Of a DNA stretch of 29,066 nt, positions 1 through 11,300 are shown one piece after another. Source of the DNA: Reticulitermes lucifugus. Its lineage: Eukaryota > Arthropoda > Insecta > Blattodea > Rhinotermitidae. The stretch is taken from the NCBI GenBank assembly GCA_026260175.1, contig JAKCWW010006665.1, forward strand, positions 2,629 to 31,694, read 5' to 3'. The notes beneath the pieces were generated by a model, which worked only from the letters and a program-made list of their open reading frames with translations, searched no databases and was not told where the DNA came from. The stretch's first letter is position 1; each line of letters begins with the position of its first letter. Made by a program: the position numbers and the translations under genes.

Positions 1-63
1 ACACCATCGGGAATCGAACCCGCGACCTTCCGGCTTGTAGCGCAGTGCCTCAACCAACTGCAC
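1..63 (-). mobile_element. tRNA-derived SINE head, cut by window edge
   Basis: On the minus strand the sequence has a perfect pol III B box, GGTTCGATTCC (rc of 10-20), and an A-box-like GTTGGTTGAGGC upstream (rc of about 48-61). It reads off the window end, so body and tail are missing. The anticodon arm does not fold, which argues for a SINE rather than a working tRNA gene. Confidence 0.6.
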
Positions 64-66
64 TTT

Positions 67-732
67 ATCTCCATGCGTCCCATATCCCTTCATGATGCAC
101 TTAAACTGTCACCTTTACAAACTAGGCCTACTACACTGTTAAATGTATAAAAACAGCCAATGTCCGGTAGACATGTTTAAAACATGGAACATGGACTGTG
201 TATTTGTTTGTCGTCTGTTGTTACTAAATAAAATGATTCATGACAGTAATCACAAAAGCTTTGTTTTGGGTTACATTCACAGACAGAAAAATCAGTTGTT
301 ACTAATTACAGTATTTGTTTTCTTATTTCAGTATCCATCGTCAGGCTCATCGCAAAAAACCTGTTTCCTACGAGTGTTCAAAATGGCGGAACTCTAGCAC
401 GTAGCACAGTGATGAAGGTCAGCGTTATTGTTGTTACACACTTAACAGTTTTGTTCAATTATGTAATGTAAGTTTCTAAATTGATAACACAAAATTAACA
501 GTATTAACAGTCCATATTAAAACATGCATTTCAACCCATCTCCTTACTCAGCAAATGCAGCTCTTCTATGAATTTCTTAAGCTACAACGTGTTGGCCAGG
601 ACTCGGCAAATCCTACGATTTCCATCGCAGTACACAGCACTGGGGTGGTGTCCAACACGCGGCACCCGCCACACCCCGAGACACAAACTACCAACGATTT
701 TTGATTTGAAGCCTTTACAGCAGGCTTGCCAA
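67..732. other. Intergenic, nothing recognised
   Basis: AT-rich single-copy-looking DNA with short chance frames. I see no splice-bounded exon, repeat family or RNA gene. Confidence 0.5.
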
Positions 733-878
733 AGACTCAACTCTTCCGGGGTGTGACAGCGTTGCTGGGCAAGTAGCTACTGACGTTTCAAAGGACCTAG
801 AGGCTTCATCTTCAGGGTCAAGCAATCCAGGAAAATGAAGGCACTATAATCCTTCATAATCGTACTTATTCCTTGTGT
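733..878. mobile_element. Fold-back MITE, family A, copy 1
   Basis: Family A has a left arm whose consensus reads about TTCTGGGATGTGATGCTGTG, then GAGTGGTTCC, a GTTTTGAAGGAC motif and TGCCTTCATCTTCA, followed by the inverted right arm. This copy keeps the left arm (CTTCCGGGGTGTGACAGCG to GGGTCAAGCAATCC) and the start of the right arm (AATGAAGGCACTATAATCC). No coding capacity. Confidence 0.7.
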
Positions 879-987
879 AGACTTTTTGAATGTCGATTGA
901 CATTTGTGGATAACGATATACAAACGCTGTGCACTGAAGCACATACGGACACGCGACTGACAATGTACAAATGCCCACACGTCTATA

Positions 988-1165
988 CGAGTATATCAGT
1001 GACAGACAGTCGGCAGCGTGTGCAATTTACAGAATTATTTGCTAGCAAGAAATAACAGGAATCTCACTGGTACCGAAGAACGTTTCTGTAATTGGTGCGT
1101 CTCCTCCAGCGGCTGGAGTAGACGTACATCACTGACATCAAGTTCATTCCACCGGTGCTCCATTA
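988..1165. repeat. Dispersed ~178-bp repeat, copy 1
   Basis: Starts TATATCAGTGACAGACAG and contains GCTAGCAAGAAATAACAGGA, AATCTCACTGGTAC and GGTGCGTCTCCTCCAG. A second direct copy lies at 3256-3432, roughly 85% similar by eye. The flanks differ, so this is a dispersed repeat and not a large duplication. I cannot assign the class. Confidence 0.7.
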
Positions 1166-1241
1166 CTCGGAAAAACGAAAAATACTAATCATCTTCACCA
1201 CAAGGAATTATATATTATAATTACCGTGCATTCTGCCATAA

Positions 1242-1752
1242 GTCCAAGTCAAACCAACCAATGCACAAGAGTTATTAACAAAATATATTTGTAACCCCTA
1301 CATACGTTTCGGCAATCAAGCTGCCATCATCAGGGGGCACATCAAAGAGTCACAAACATCCATGACATCCAGATACGCACACACTCGGCATTATAATGGA
1401 AGCACACATGTCGCTAGCAACATTAACATGAACTGATGTCCACAGTCACAGAAACAAACATTAAGAGTAACACGATTTGTCTAAGTCAGTGATGTAAGCA
1501 AACACTTCACATAACACAGTAGAACTAATCACATACATATGTTGTTACATGACTCAATCTACACGATTAAAATACATATAAAAGCTTATTTCAAAAAAGT
1601 TTTTCTGGCTGTTCGTTATGTATACAATCGCATTTCAATGTCGATCTCGTCGTGTAGCTTGGGATGTTGTGTGTCCGGTGAAATGTCGTGAATGTAGGGG
1701 TTGCAAATATACTTTGTTAATACTCGTAATTCTTGTGCATTGGTTGGACTTA
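1242..1752. mobile_element. Penelope-like (or similar) fragment with inverted ends
   Basis: About 60 bp at 1242-1303 (CCAACCAATGCACAAGA to AACCCCTACATAC) recur inverted at 1690-1752 (TGTAGGGGTTGCAAATATAC to TCTTGTGCATTGGTTGG). The left end contains a hammerhead-like motif on the minus strand (1294-1338), a hallmark of Penelope-like element terminal repeats. The ~390 bp between the arms has no transposase or reverse transcriptase frame, so this is a remnant or a non-autonomous copy. Class assignment is inference. Confidence 0.6.
1294..1338 (-). ncRNA. Hammerhead ribozyme-like motif
   Basis: The minus-strand RNA reads GCCCC, CUGAUGA, U, GGCA-loop-UGCC, GAAA, C-GUAU-G, UA, GGGGU. That gives stem I (GCCCC/GGGGU, five pairs including one G-U), the core CUGAUGA, stem II (four pairs, seven-base loop), the core GAAA, a minimal stem III (A-U, C-G), and predicted cleavage after the A opposite 1299. 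One extra U after CUGAUGA departs from the canonical core, so activity is uncertain. Confidence 0.6.
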
Positions 1753-2228
1753 AAATTCATGGCAAGTGTTGCACAATAAGCCTTTGGGCTGCGGTGCGTC
1801 CGTAGCTTCTGCTGCGAGGCCCTTCACCACAACAAAAAGAAAGTGGCATACAACGTCCAATAGCTGGTGTTTCAGACAGACTCACCTGTTTTGGTTACCG
1901 TCCATCGCACGCGCTGGTTTCTGTCTCCTTTCCCCTTTTACGTATGTCCTATACTTCCGTAGTACCATGTTAAAGTTTCATTTGTCACGTATGTCAACAG
2001 AATGACTGCATCTGAAACCACCTCCTCCATTCTTCTATGTTACGTATACTGTTTGTCTCCCTAACAATAATATTTCCAACTTCTTTATCAAAAAACAATT
2101 CAAGACAGCCAACAACACTTCATCATTTTCTGAAACATGTCAGGGTCTTGTTGCAGTCTTTCTCCTTCGTTTCCAAATTCATCTTCATTTATAATCACCT
2201 GCCACAGTGACATCCTTGATTTAATATC
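1753..2228. other. Intergenic, nothing recognised
   Basis: No repeat shared with the rest of the window and no exon with splice signals. A 79-codon open stretch at 1766-2005 looks like chance. Confidence 0.45.
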
Positions 2229-2612
2229 ACTACACTACTATCACCACCGTCATTACTGGTACTAAACAAAGCATTATCCAAGTTACACAAACTTTCAGTC
2301 ACTCCCTTTCACGCAAACGTACTTTCGTACACCCACTTGATACGGCTAGTTTGTTCATAATGGCTGGTACTAAAATGAAGCACCTGAAGTCTGTATTCAG
2401 GTTGTCAGAGCGACATCTTTAGTTTTATTATCATTATAATGCTAACACTACTATTACTGCTGCTAAACAAAGCATTATCCCAGTCACACAAACTTTCAGT
2501 CACTTCCTTTCACGCAAACGCACTTTCGTACATCCACTTCTTACGGCTAGTTTAGTTCATAATGGCTGCTACTAAAACGAAGCACCTGCAAGTCTGTATT
2601 CAACTTGTGGGG
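2229..2612. repeat. Tandem duplication, period 201 bp
   Basis: Two direct copies of about 175 bp: 2229-2402 and 2430-2612. Shared words include AACAAAGCATTATCC (offset 201 bp), ACAAACTTTCAGTCACT, CTTTCACGCAAACG and ACGGCTAGTTT. Small differences show it is not very recent. No coding function is evident. Confidence 0.8.
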
Positions 2613-3255
2613 GACGTAAATACTATAAACATGGATAAATCACGAAAATGCATATATCGATGGAAAGATCAAGTTTCGTCTACCCATCTACACGTAAGAA
2701 CAGCAAGTTGTTCTTCACTGTATCCTAGCGAGAGCGCAGCACAGTCAAGCTACTTACAGCACCAGTGCGGAAACAACTAAACATTTTTTCTAACCTCAAA
2801 AACAAACTAGACGACGGATGGATGTGTCGATTCATATATGAATCAAAAGCAGAGAGCTTACATAGATACACCACCTGACACGTACTGTGTCAGTAAATTT
2901 TACAGAATGTTCGTATTATTTCTTGGAGATGTTAAAACGGTGGCAGTAACGCGCTTTGTTTCGTCAAACACCAAACAAATATCAACTTCGAAAACAACAA
3001 ATTTTAATTCATACCTGATAAAATATCAAAGCTTCTGCTATATACCAGTTCCATCATAATTTCAACTGCCCAATCACTCCTCACGTGAGAGCACAATGAC
3101 GTCATCTCCGTTGGCGTCAACACCGCGTTGTACAGAGAATAGTGGCATGTGAAGACATTGGTCAAGCACCATGCAGAGGTCTGCACCGGTCGGAGCTTAG
3201 GGCTTAAGAATTCCACTTCACAGCTGTCAGCTGAATATCCCCTGATAGTTATTGA
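2613..3255. other. Intergenic, nothing recognised
   Basis: No element boundary or exon could be found. The minus-strand open frame spanning 3004-3435 lies mostly in the dispersed repeat. Confidence 0.4.
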
Positions 3256-3432
3256 TATATCAGTGACTGACAGTTGGCAGCGTGTGCACTTTATAAAGAG
3301 TTCTGTGCTAGCAAGAAATAACAGGAATCTCACTGGTACTGGAGAACTTTTCTGTAATTGGTGCGTCTCCTCCAGTGGCTGGAGCAGACGTACATCCCCA
3401 ACATCAAGTTCACTTTCCCCGACCTCCAATAA
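3256..3432. repeat. Dispersed ~178-bp repeat, copy 2
   Basis: Direct copy of 988-1165, beginning TATATCAGTGACTGACAG and ending near CATCAAGTTCACTTTCC. See copy 1. Confidence 0.7.
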
Positions 3433-3511
3433 CATAGAGTCTAATTCACAAAGAGGACATTCTTAAACTGAATAATGATCTCAATGGGAAACTACTGACA
3501 AATATTATGTG

Positions 3512-3668
3512 AAGATTCAAGTCTTCTGGGATGTGATGCTGTGTCATTGAGCGAGTAGTCCGCTTTGACTGTTTGACCCTGGAGATGAAAGCACTGCAGT
3601 CCTTCATAATGTCGGAAACTACTCGCCTAACGATGCGGCATAACTTCTCAGAAGACCCCGAGTCCTCA
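3512..3668. mobile_element. Fold-back MITE, family A, copy 2
   Basis: Left arm AAGTCTTCTGGGATGTGATG, GACCCTGGAGATGAAAGCAC in the centre, right arm ending AACTTCTCAGAAGACC. Both arms are present, so the transcript could fold into a long hairpin. It lies downstream of EDRF1. Confidence 0.75.
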
Positions 3669-3841
3669 CGCTGATTGCAGCACACCGCTGTTAGTAACAT
3701 CCCCTCACTTGCTCTTGCATACGATTACTCTCCAGAAGGCAGCTCTTAGCATGTAAGTTATATTTTGTTTTACTTCTCCTGACATTGCCACTCTGCTAAA
3801 AATTTCACTCTCAAAGAATTTTCACACTCAAACACAAGTTG

Positions 3842-3882
3842 AATAGCATTTCAACAACATCGCGGCGGAAGCCTGAAATCAG
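3842..3882. mobile_element. Family B palindromic element, one arm only
   Basis: CAACAACATCGCGGCGGAAG then CCTGAAATCA matches the outer end of the family B elements at 8164-8280 and 12473-13009. Only about 40 bp of one arm is left. Confidence 0.65.
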
Positions 3883-5109
3883 GTTTGCAACATGTTACTC
3901 ACCATCGGATTTCTGACTGTCCCCAAAGGTGACTCCATTTCATTAGCAGCAGCAACAGTTTTAAGGATCAGGCCTTCTGGCCTGTTCTGTCTTCACAGGA
4001 AGCCATCCATCCGTGTTTAAGATGGCCTATACTTTGTTGGCCAGTAGGTTTATACTGCAGCAGCACGTATGGCAGTCGAACATCTTCCACCCTTAAGATA
4101 TGTTCATACCATTCGCCTTTCCAGTGTTCTTTTTCTTACCAAGGTGGTATATGTTTAATTATGCTAAGATATCAGTATGCATTATATTTGTGATAGATTA
4201 ATCTGCAGCCATCTAAGATTCACGAGAATTTTATTTCTGTCATTTTCATTTTTCATCTGTCAATTCCATAATTATACATTAGAGGTGAAAAAGTCATTAT
4301 TTTGTAGAATTTCAGTTGTGTTGTTTTTAGTGTTCAACACTACACACAACACAATATGAGGGCCATAAATATCAGCCAAAGACTGTGCTGGACATGTAAA
4401 CATATGAAAAAAGTGTTCTGAAGATGTCCTTAGAATGAGGCAGACATACGGTAAACAGGTACAGGTAAAGGCACTAACAACAACAACAAGAGGTTCCTGC
4501 AGCCCACATTTTTATGGTAGATACGAACTTACTAAGGAATACACATCAGAATAACATATTATCTTATAACTTTTAGTCTTGATTTGTATTTTTAAGACAC
4601 CAATCTTTACGTTCTATATCTAGTGGAATTTCCTTTATATTTGGTAGAACCATCCTGTACACAGCATACCCATACTGATGGGACTGTGGCAAACCACACA
4701 AACCTGTCAAGATAGCTGGTGTCCTGACCAAGATTCAAATAAGCTACCCTGGATAAAGTGTAGAGCTGTGTGTATTAAACGTCCTGGTACTGCAGACCCC
4801 TTAAACAATCTCACAAATTTTGTGGACCCCTTCCCTAAAGTAATCTTAATTCATGGGCCCCTGGCCAAGAAACACTGTATTACATGACTGTTCCAGGTAA
4901 ACAGATTTTTTGCAAAATATTACAAATATTCAACACGGTGTTTTGTTCCTCCTGACTTATAACACGAAGACAAAAGTAATCTGCAGACCAGGCCAGGCCT
5001 TGTGGACTCAGAAGGTCCACGAATCATACTCTGAGAAGCACTGGTACACCAGCCTCCTCAATTTAGTTAGAAAAAAGGATTAGTAACTTGGTTCACTGTT
5101 CCTAAAGGA
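3883..5109. other. Intergenic, downstream of EDRF1
   Basis: No gene. Two hAT-like ends may be present: AAGAAACACTG (ending about 4875; rc CAGTGTTTCTT) and TCTGAGAAGCACTG (ending about 5042; rc CAGTGCTTCTCAGA). Neither has a partner end or target duplication that I could find, so they are noted only. Confidence 0.35.
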
Positions 5110-5129
5110 GAATCACCTAAAATACAAAC

Positions 5130-5141
5130 TTTATTTTTATT
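5130..5141 (-). promoter_or_regulatory. EDRF1: Tandem AATAAA polyadenylation signals of EDRF1
   Basis: On the minus strand two AATAAA hexamers (5136-5141 and 5130-5135) lie about 100 bp after the TGA stop, in AT-rich sequence. This predicts a short 3' UTR of roughly 120 to 140 bases. The cleavage site itself is not visible. Confidence 0.65.
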
Positions 5142-5240
5142 TATAATCTTTATAATTTACAATGTTCCGTAATGACAGTCATAATCTTTAAAAACGGAAT
5201 ATTAACATTATAAAACCTCATTCTTAATTAAGTATCATCA

Positions 5241-5394
5241 TCACCTTGTTATGTCTTGCTGTGTGGACAGGATGGTCTGAGCGTTGGAGAGTATATCCAG
5301 CAAACGGCTCACTACACCTGACACCGTGTCCTCACCACTCTCTCTCAGAGCCATGCTGTACAGCTTTTTGTATACTTGGGCCAAATTCCCCGAC
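5241..5394 (-). CDS. EDRF1: EDRF1 last coding exon (18) with TGA stop
   Basis: 154 bp, finishing Glu1227 and encoding residues 1228-1277, then TGA at 5241-5243. Acceptor CTTGAATTTCAG. Encodes a helical tail (LAQVYKKLYSMALRE, VVSRLLDILSNAQTILS), which lines up with the vertebrate C-terminal IYSQLLRATANKTATLLERI region. The protein ends DITR. Confidence 0.92.
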
Positions 5395-8300
5395 CTGAAA
5401 TTCAAGACAATTTCTTCATAAATAATAACTGGAAAATACCTTGACACAAGCGATGCACAATAACGTACAAAAGAATACGTCTGTCAGTGCAACAGCAAAA
5501 CATTCCGATTGCATGATGCTTCCAGATCTGAACACACAACAGTCAATGTCAAAACAGTATTTATTGATTGTCACGTCACAACCATTCATCTGAAGATTCC
5601 GGTCTTCAGAGATGTGACACGGTGCCGCAGGGCAAGCGGTTGCTGATGTTTTGAAGGACTGTAGTGCCTTCATCTTAACGGTCAATCAGTCCAAGATAAA
5701 GGCAATAGGATCCTTCAAACCATCACAGACTAATCGCCTAATGATACAGCATCACATCTCACATAACTGAAATCTTCAGCAGCACCTCTGCAGCAAACTC
5801 AAGTCTCACAATCATGCATATAAATTCTATATTCCATGAATGTGCAGGTATCTTCATGTCTGCTAAAACCATGCACCTAAACGCACATAACACGAAGAAC
5901 ATAAAACACATGCATTTAATATTTTATGTCATTTTCCTATGTTTATTGTTCAAGAAATCACCAAGCCTTAAAAAATTCACTCACTGCTATTACTTGGGTC
6001 TGTCAAACATAAGACAAAAGTGGACACAACATATGTTAAAAGTGAGCAATATGCACAATCCAAAGTTAGTGTAGGAATACTTTCCAACTGGCAAAAGAGA
6101 TGTAGGTCGAAGAAGAAAAAGATGAACCAACTCCCATGAAGACATAACAAACCTGGATGGCTTATACACTGTCACTGCTGCTGATAATCATGCAAGAGGA
6201 TAAAAAAAAACCATTAAACTGATACACTTACTCCTTGTCCTTTTTGGTGCCTCCGCTTTTGGACAGGCAGAGCTTCGTCAAGGTGCGGAGGACAAACTGC
6301 AGTCTCTGCTCCAGAAGCTGTACCAGAGAACACTCCTCCTCCCGTTCAGCTAACTCTTCCTCAGTTTCATTTCTGCCCTGGGCCACAGTGCTGCCACCAT
6401 TTTGTTGCACCTCACATCTCTCTCTACAGTCACAGTCTGAAGTACCAACATGTTCCTTCAGATTTCCATCTAAATCTGGAGAAACAGTTGTATCAGCTTC
6501 TGTATTATGCACCATGTGTTCATCTGACACGGAATCACAGGCACCAGATGTCACTGTCCTCACACTGTCATCTCCCGAACATTCGGCACAGTCACTGATA
6601 TCAATCACATTTCTCGAACACTTGTCATCCATCACCTGCTCTTTTTTTAAATGAATTTCAGAATTTGTTTCAACATCTTCATTACGTGCCTGCTCAAATT
6701 CTGCTGAAACTGGACAAACACGGACCGCCTGTGCTCGTTCCGACATTAACTTCAACATGGGATGACACTGCAGAAGGAATTCCAGAGCCATCTGCAGTGA
6801 CTTCAACTTGCCTGCATAACTAGGGGCATCTGAAAATTACACACTAATAAGAATAACTCTAAGGCAGCACAGTCATAAAGTTCTAAACCAGGGGTCTCAA
6901 ACATGTGGCTCAGGCAGCATGAAGCCTGCCACCTCATTTTACACAGCAACAAAACTGAATTACAGAATATGGCCCAGCACAAAACTAACATTTTTTTCCC
7001 CAAGGCCATAAATGTTCAGAGAAGAATTACCTGCATTTGACAGACCCTAAAATTTCATTACCATGTTACAACAGCCCAAAACCTGTCCCTATACTGGGCC
7101 AAATAAATCCAGTCCACAATCTCCCACGTTATCTCTCTGAGATCCATTTTAATATTATCCTCCAACCTACACCTGGGTCTGTCTAACGGTCTCTTCCCTT
7201 CAGATTCCTAAGAACCCTCCATGCATCACTTCTGACACTTCAGGGGTTAAAGAACGTTATGTAGTGGTCACAATACACCATTTCCTTATTGTAGATTTCC
7301 TGACGCAAAATACATTACACTTTGTGCAACACAAGCAACCAGAGAAGCAGTACACATACTTTGTGCCTGGAATTCTGAGAGTGCCACACGTTCCATCTGC
7401 ACACGCAGGAACTCCAATGGGCGCTCCAGCTGCAACATCAGACGGCTTGATTTCTCATAGTGCAGGCGTGACAACATCAACATGTTCTTATGCCGAGCGT
7501 CATCTGCCGGCAGCGTCCTGTAACACAGCAGCAATAAAGAGGCACGTGGGGAAAGGTGAAGTCATTTGGGCATATGGGGGAGCAGGGGTACAGCTCCACT
7601 CATTCTTAACCTTGGCACTAGATGGACATGAGTGGTCAGCTTCATACCCTTGGCCACCTTACCCCAAGAGAAAGAGCACAGGAGGCTGGGCACGCCCCAG
7701 AACCAGTCTGGACATTTTGGAGAGAAGTATCTTTCCCCTTCTGGGAATCAGTCCATGATTCTGCAGTTGTCCAGCCTGTAGCTTAGTCAGTACTCTCTGA
7801 CTAAGCTCTCCCAGCTCCCACGACATGTAGAAAAAATCTAGTATTTCCATGGTCCCTTGGTGTCTAGTAGCATAACACAGGAATGTGAGCTTCTGAAAAT
7901 ATTCCACTTCTCTTTTGCTAAAATTCATTTCATTACAACTAGATGGAAAATGTGTTCTGTAGCGGAGTACATACATTTTACACGTGTGTTATTATTACTC
8001 TCCGCCTATTTGTCCGTCCTATTCGTGTACCAACAATTCCAATCTGCTTCTGCAAACATAAGCACACTACAGTTATCACACTGCATGAAATCAGATATGA
8101 TATTTCCTTGTATTTTATTACTCAAAATACTGCAAAACACCCCCAATAAAAGATGAAGATGTTGATTTCAGGCTTCCGCCGCAATGTTGACGAGACCTGC
8201 GTTCTTCTGGGATATTACGCGGCATCGTGTGGTAAACAATTACCACATGACAACGCATAATATCCCAGAAGAGCGCAGTTCTGATGAAGATGTTAATTAG

Positions 8301-11300
8301 ATCTTTAAATTACATTAAGTACTAGCTTTATCAGAATGAGCCAGTTTCCAGAAAACTCATACAAATTTCACACAAATTTCATGTGAAGAAATGGTTATGT
8401 GGTTATGAACCAAAATTAAATTTTAAAATGTGAAGGGTTGATTCAGGTTCTCAAGCTTCAGGTCTCCTGGAATGTAAGTTTGCCAACTGGTATACAGTTA
8501 TCAACGTTTCAAATGACACATTACCTTCATCTTCATGGTCAGGCAATTTGAAAAGTCAGCAACTGCATACCAGTCAACAACGCAAAATAACCCAGAAGAC
8601 TTGAATTCCTAAATTTAACAGATACCAAACATCTGATTTATCTAACAGGTTGTACAGCACTGAACAATGAATTGAACAGGACATGGTTATGACTTACTTT
8701 ATGATATTATCATAATATCCTACTGGAAATAATGACAAAAATCATTGAAGAATTTAATTCAGGACAGTCTCCAGGCAAGATTCAAACACTGGACTTTCAC
8801 AAAAACATGAGGCAGAAGAGCTAATAACCAGACTGTATGCACTTCATGCAATGATAATATATTTAAGTTTCTATTGACTGATCTTTATATAACATTGCCC
8901 AAGCACCAACTTATTTAAAAAATCTAAGGCACAAAACCATTTGTTGCTTGCAATGGAAAATTTATGTGATTTCTCTTTCTTATTAGTCAAAAGTTAACTG
9001 CCTCTGATCCCACTCCATGCCACAAAACTTTCTGAAATTCAAATTTCCCATGTTCAAATATATATATATATATATATATATTCCCCCCCTCCCCCTCACT
9101 CGCAGTCCAGTACAGTAACGTAACAGTCACTCGCCACACACTGGTTAGTAGTCGAGCTTCATATTTGAAAGGTCTCGGCTATCCTAATAGGTTTTTCATG
9201 TTTTTTTTTCAGCCTCTCCAGGTAAATTACATGATACTCCTGCATATTAGGCCACAATCACTTCATTCCACATCCTTTCCAATTCAGCATTCATTAATAA
9301 ACCTACCATTCAACACCACACAGTCTGAGCTAGCAACAGTATCATTACATAAAGACCATGCTTACCCAAATATAAGATAACCCCCTTTAAATTTTCAGAA
9401 CCTATACAGAACATCTTTAGCTCTGTGTTCAGTTACAAGGTGGCCCACCATTTTTCAGAATAAATGAGGAAAAAAAATTGTCTTATATTTGGGTAAATAT
9501 GGTACATATAATCACTTTGTCATCTACAATCACTCACAGATGTTATAATCAGAGCAATGTGAATGAATAACAGACTGTGGAATAGACAGTATATGACATG
9601 GGGATGCAAGAACATGATCATATAATGTGCACTGAACATCACATAAGGACAACCTCTCAAGCATAGACCACAAAATATACATTGCAAAGGACAGATGTTC
9701 ATACACTTCTTACCTGTACGACTTGTGGTACAGAGATGCAAGGCGGTGATGGATGGTGGCAGCACGGAACTGATAAATGGGTTGGTGTAGCCCAGGTGTG
9801 TCAACATCACAATATTTCAGTGCTTTCATAAGATACTCTGCCACCTCCCTCTCGGCTTCTTCCTGGCTCTGACAGAATTAAACATATCACAATTCCATCC
9901 TACACACTGTAATGGCACAGGGAAGTGCAGAACAAAGAAACACTTGTCAGTCACTCACGACACTTCCAGACACGCAACTGAAAATTTCCCTTGTAATGTC
10001 AAGTTCATCATATATTCTTATACACAGTATCAGAATATGGCTCATATAATGCACAGGGACTAATGGTTAAAACAGTAGCGACCACAGTACTTGCCAGCTA
10101 TTGGCATGGAGGTAAAGAGGCAAGCTGGTATGACGGGAAGCACTGCGCACACACTGCCAATCATTTTCTGTTTCAAAAATGTCCGCAGTGACTGAAGCTA
10201 TGAATGCACTCCCAACAGAGTAAACATTTTTGAAAGATGGACAACACCGTCTGGCCGTTCTGAAGTGAGCCTAACAGCGACAGTGCCAGTGCCGTGCCAA
10301 CTGCAGCTGGTACAGCGTTAGGAGGCTCGAGTAGCAAGTTACCTGTCACTATTACAGTCTAGTCCAGTGTCTCAAATTGTGGGATGGTGCACACTTGTCT
10401 GCAAAGCATTGGTACTACATAAATATGAATTTCGTAATAATGAGTCTTTAACTGAAATTAAATGTGCATTCCTTTGAAATCTATTTCTCTCATTACTACT
10501 ACCAGAATTACTAAACATAATTTAAGTAACCAATGTAAAAAAAAAAGTGCAGTGTCCACTCAGAGGAAGTCAAAATTAAGATATAAAAGAGAGTTCTATG
10601 ATTTATACTGGAATTACAAGTCTGTATGTAATGCAAGTACTGAACAGCCATGTCCACAGTATATGTAGTTAGAGATGCCTTGTAACAGAACTTCAGAACT
10701 ATCAAAATTACTCCGACATTGAGGATTCCGTTATGATTCCAATACGACACCATTTCACCGGGTTAGTGGTTCCTGACATTTCAAAGGAATATAGTGCCTT
10801 AAACTTCAAGCGTCAAGAGATCCTAGATGAATCTAGTATCTCTTGACCCTTCAAGATAATCCTTCCAAACATCGGGAACCACTTACCCAGTAACACAGCA
10901 TCATGTCTTCAATTACGCTGATGTGAAAACCACAAGACTTATGTATCTGACATTGCTGTAACAGCAACCTTATACAGGCAGCAGTATAACCATTCTTTCT
11001 TTCTACTGAGTTTCTTTCTCCCTCCTCTCCCCTCTCCTGTCTTCTACCCAAGGGATACATCCAGCGAAATATTACACATCTAGGCTCAAGCAGTGCAACC
11101 TGCAGCTGGCCACCACTCTGCTGTGATGGCAATAATACCTTCAAGCACTGTCAGAAAGCTCTGTGGTTTTGTTTTGTCCATAGTGTGCAGCATTCAGTAG
11201 AATTCTGCTTTCACACAAGTGCACAGACTTTCACAGCAGTGTAATTGAGGATTCTTCTGGTACATACCGCTGTGTTGCAGGGTCAGTGGTTCCCAGTGTT

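Noticed and set aside
1..63. Possible tRNA gene on the minus strand
   Set aside because: The B box is good, but the anticodon arm and acceptor stem do not form; a SINE head fits better.
3004..3435. 143-residue minus-strand open frame
   Set aside because: Covers a dispersed repeat also found at 988-1165, where the frame is broken.
4790..5045. hAT-type element between AAGAAACACTG and AGAAGCACTG
   Set aside because: Both ends have the same orientation and no 8-bp duplication was found, so boundaries cannot be set.
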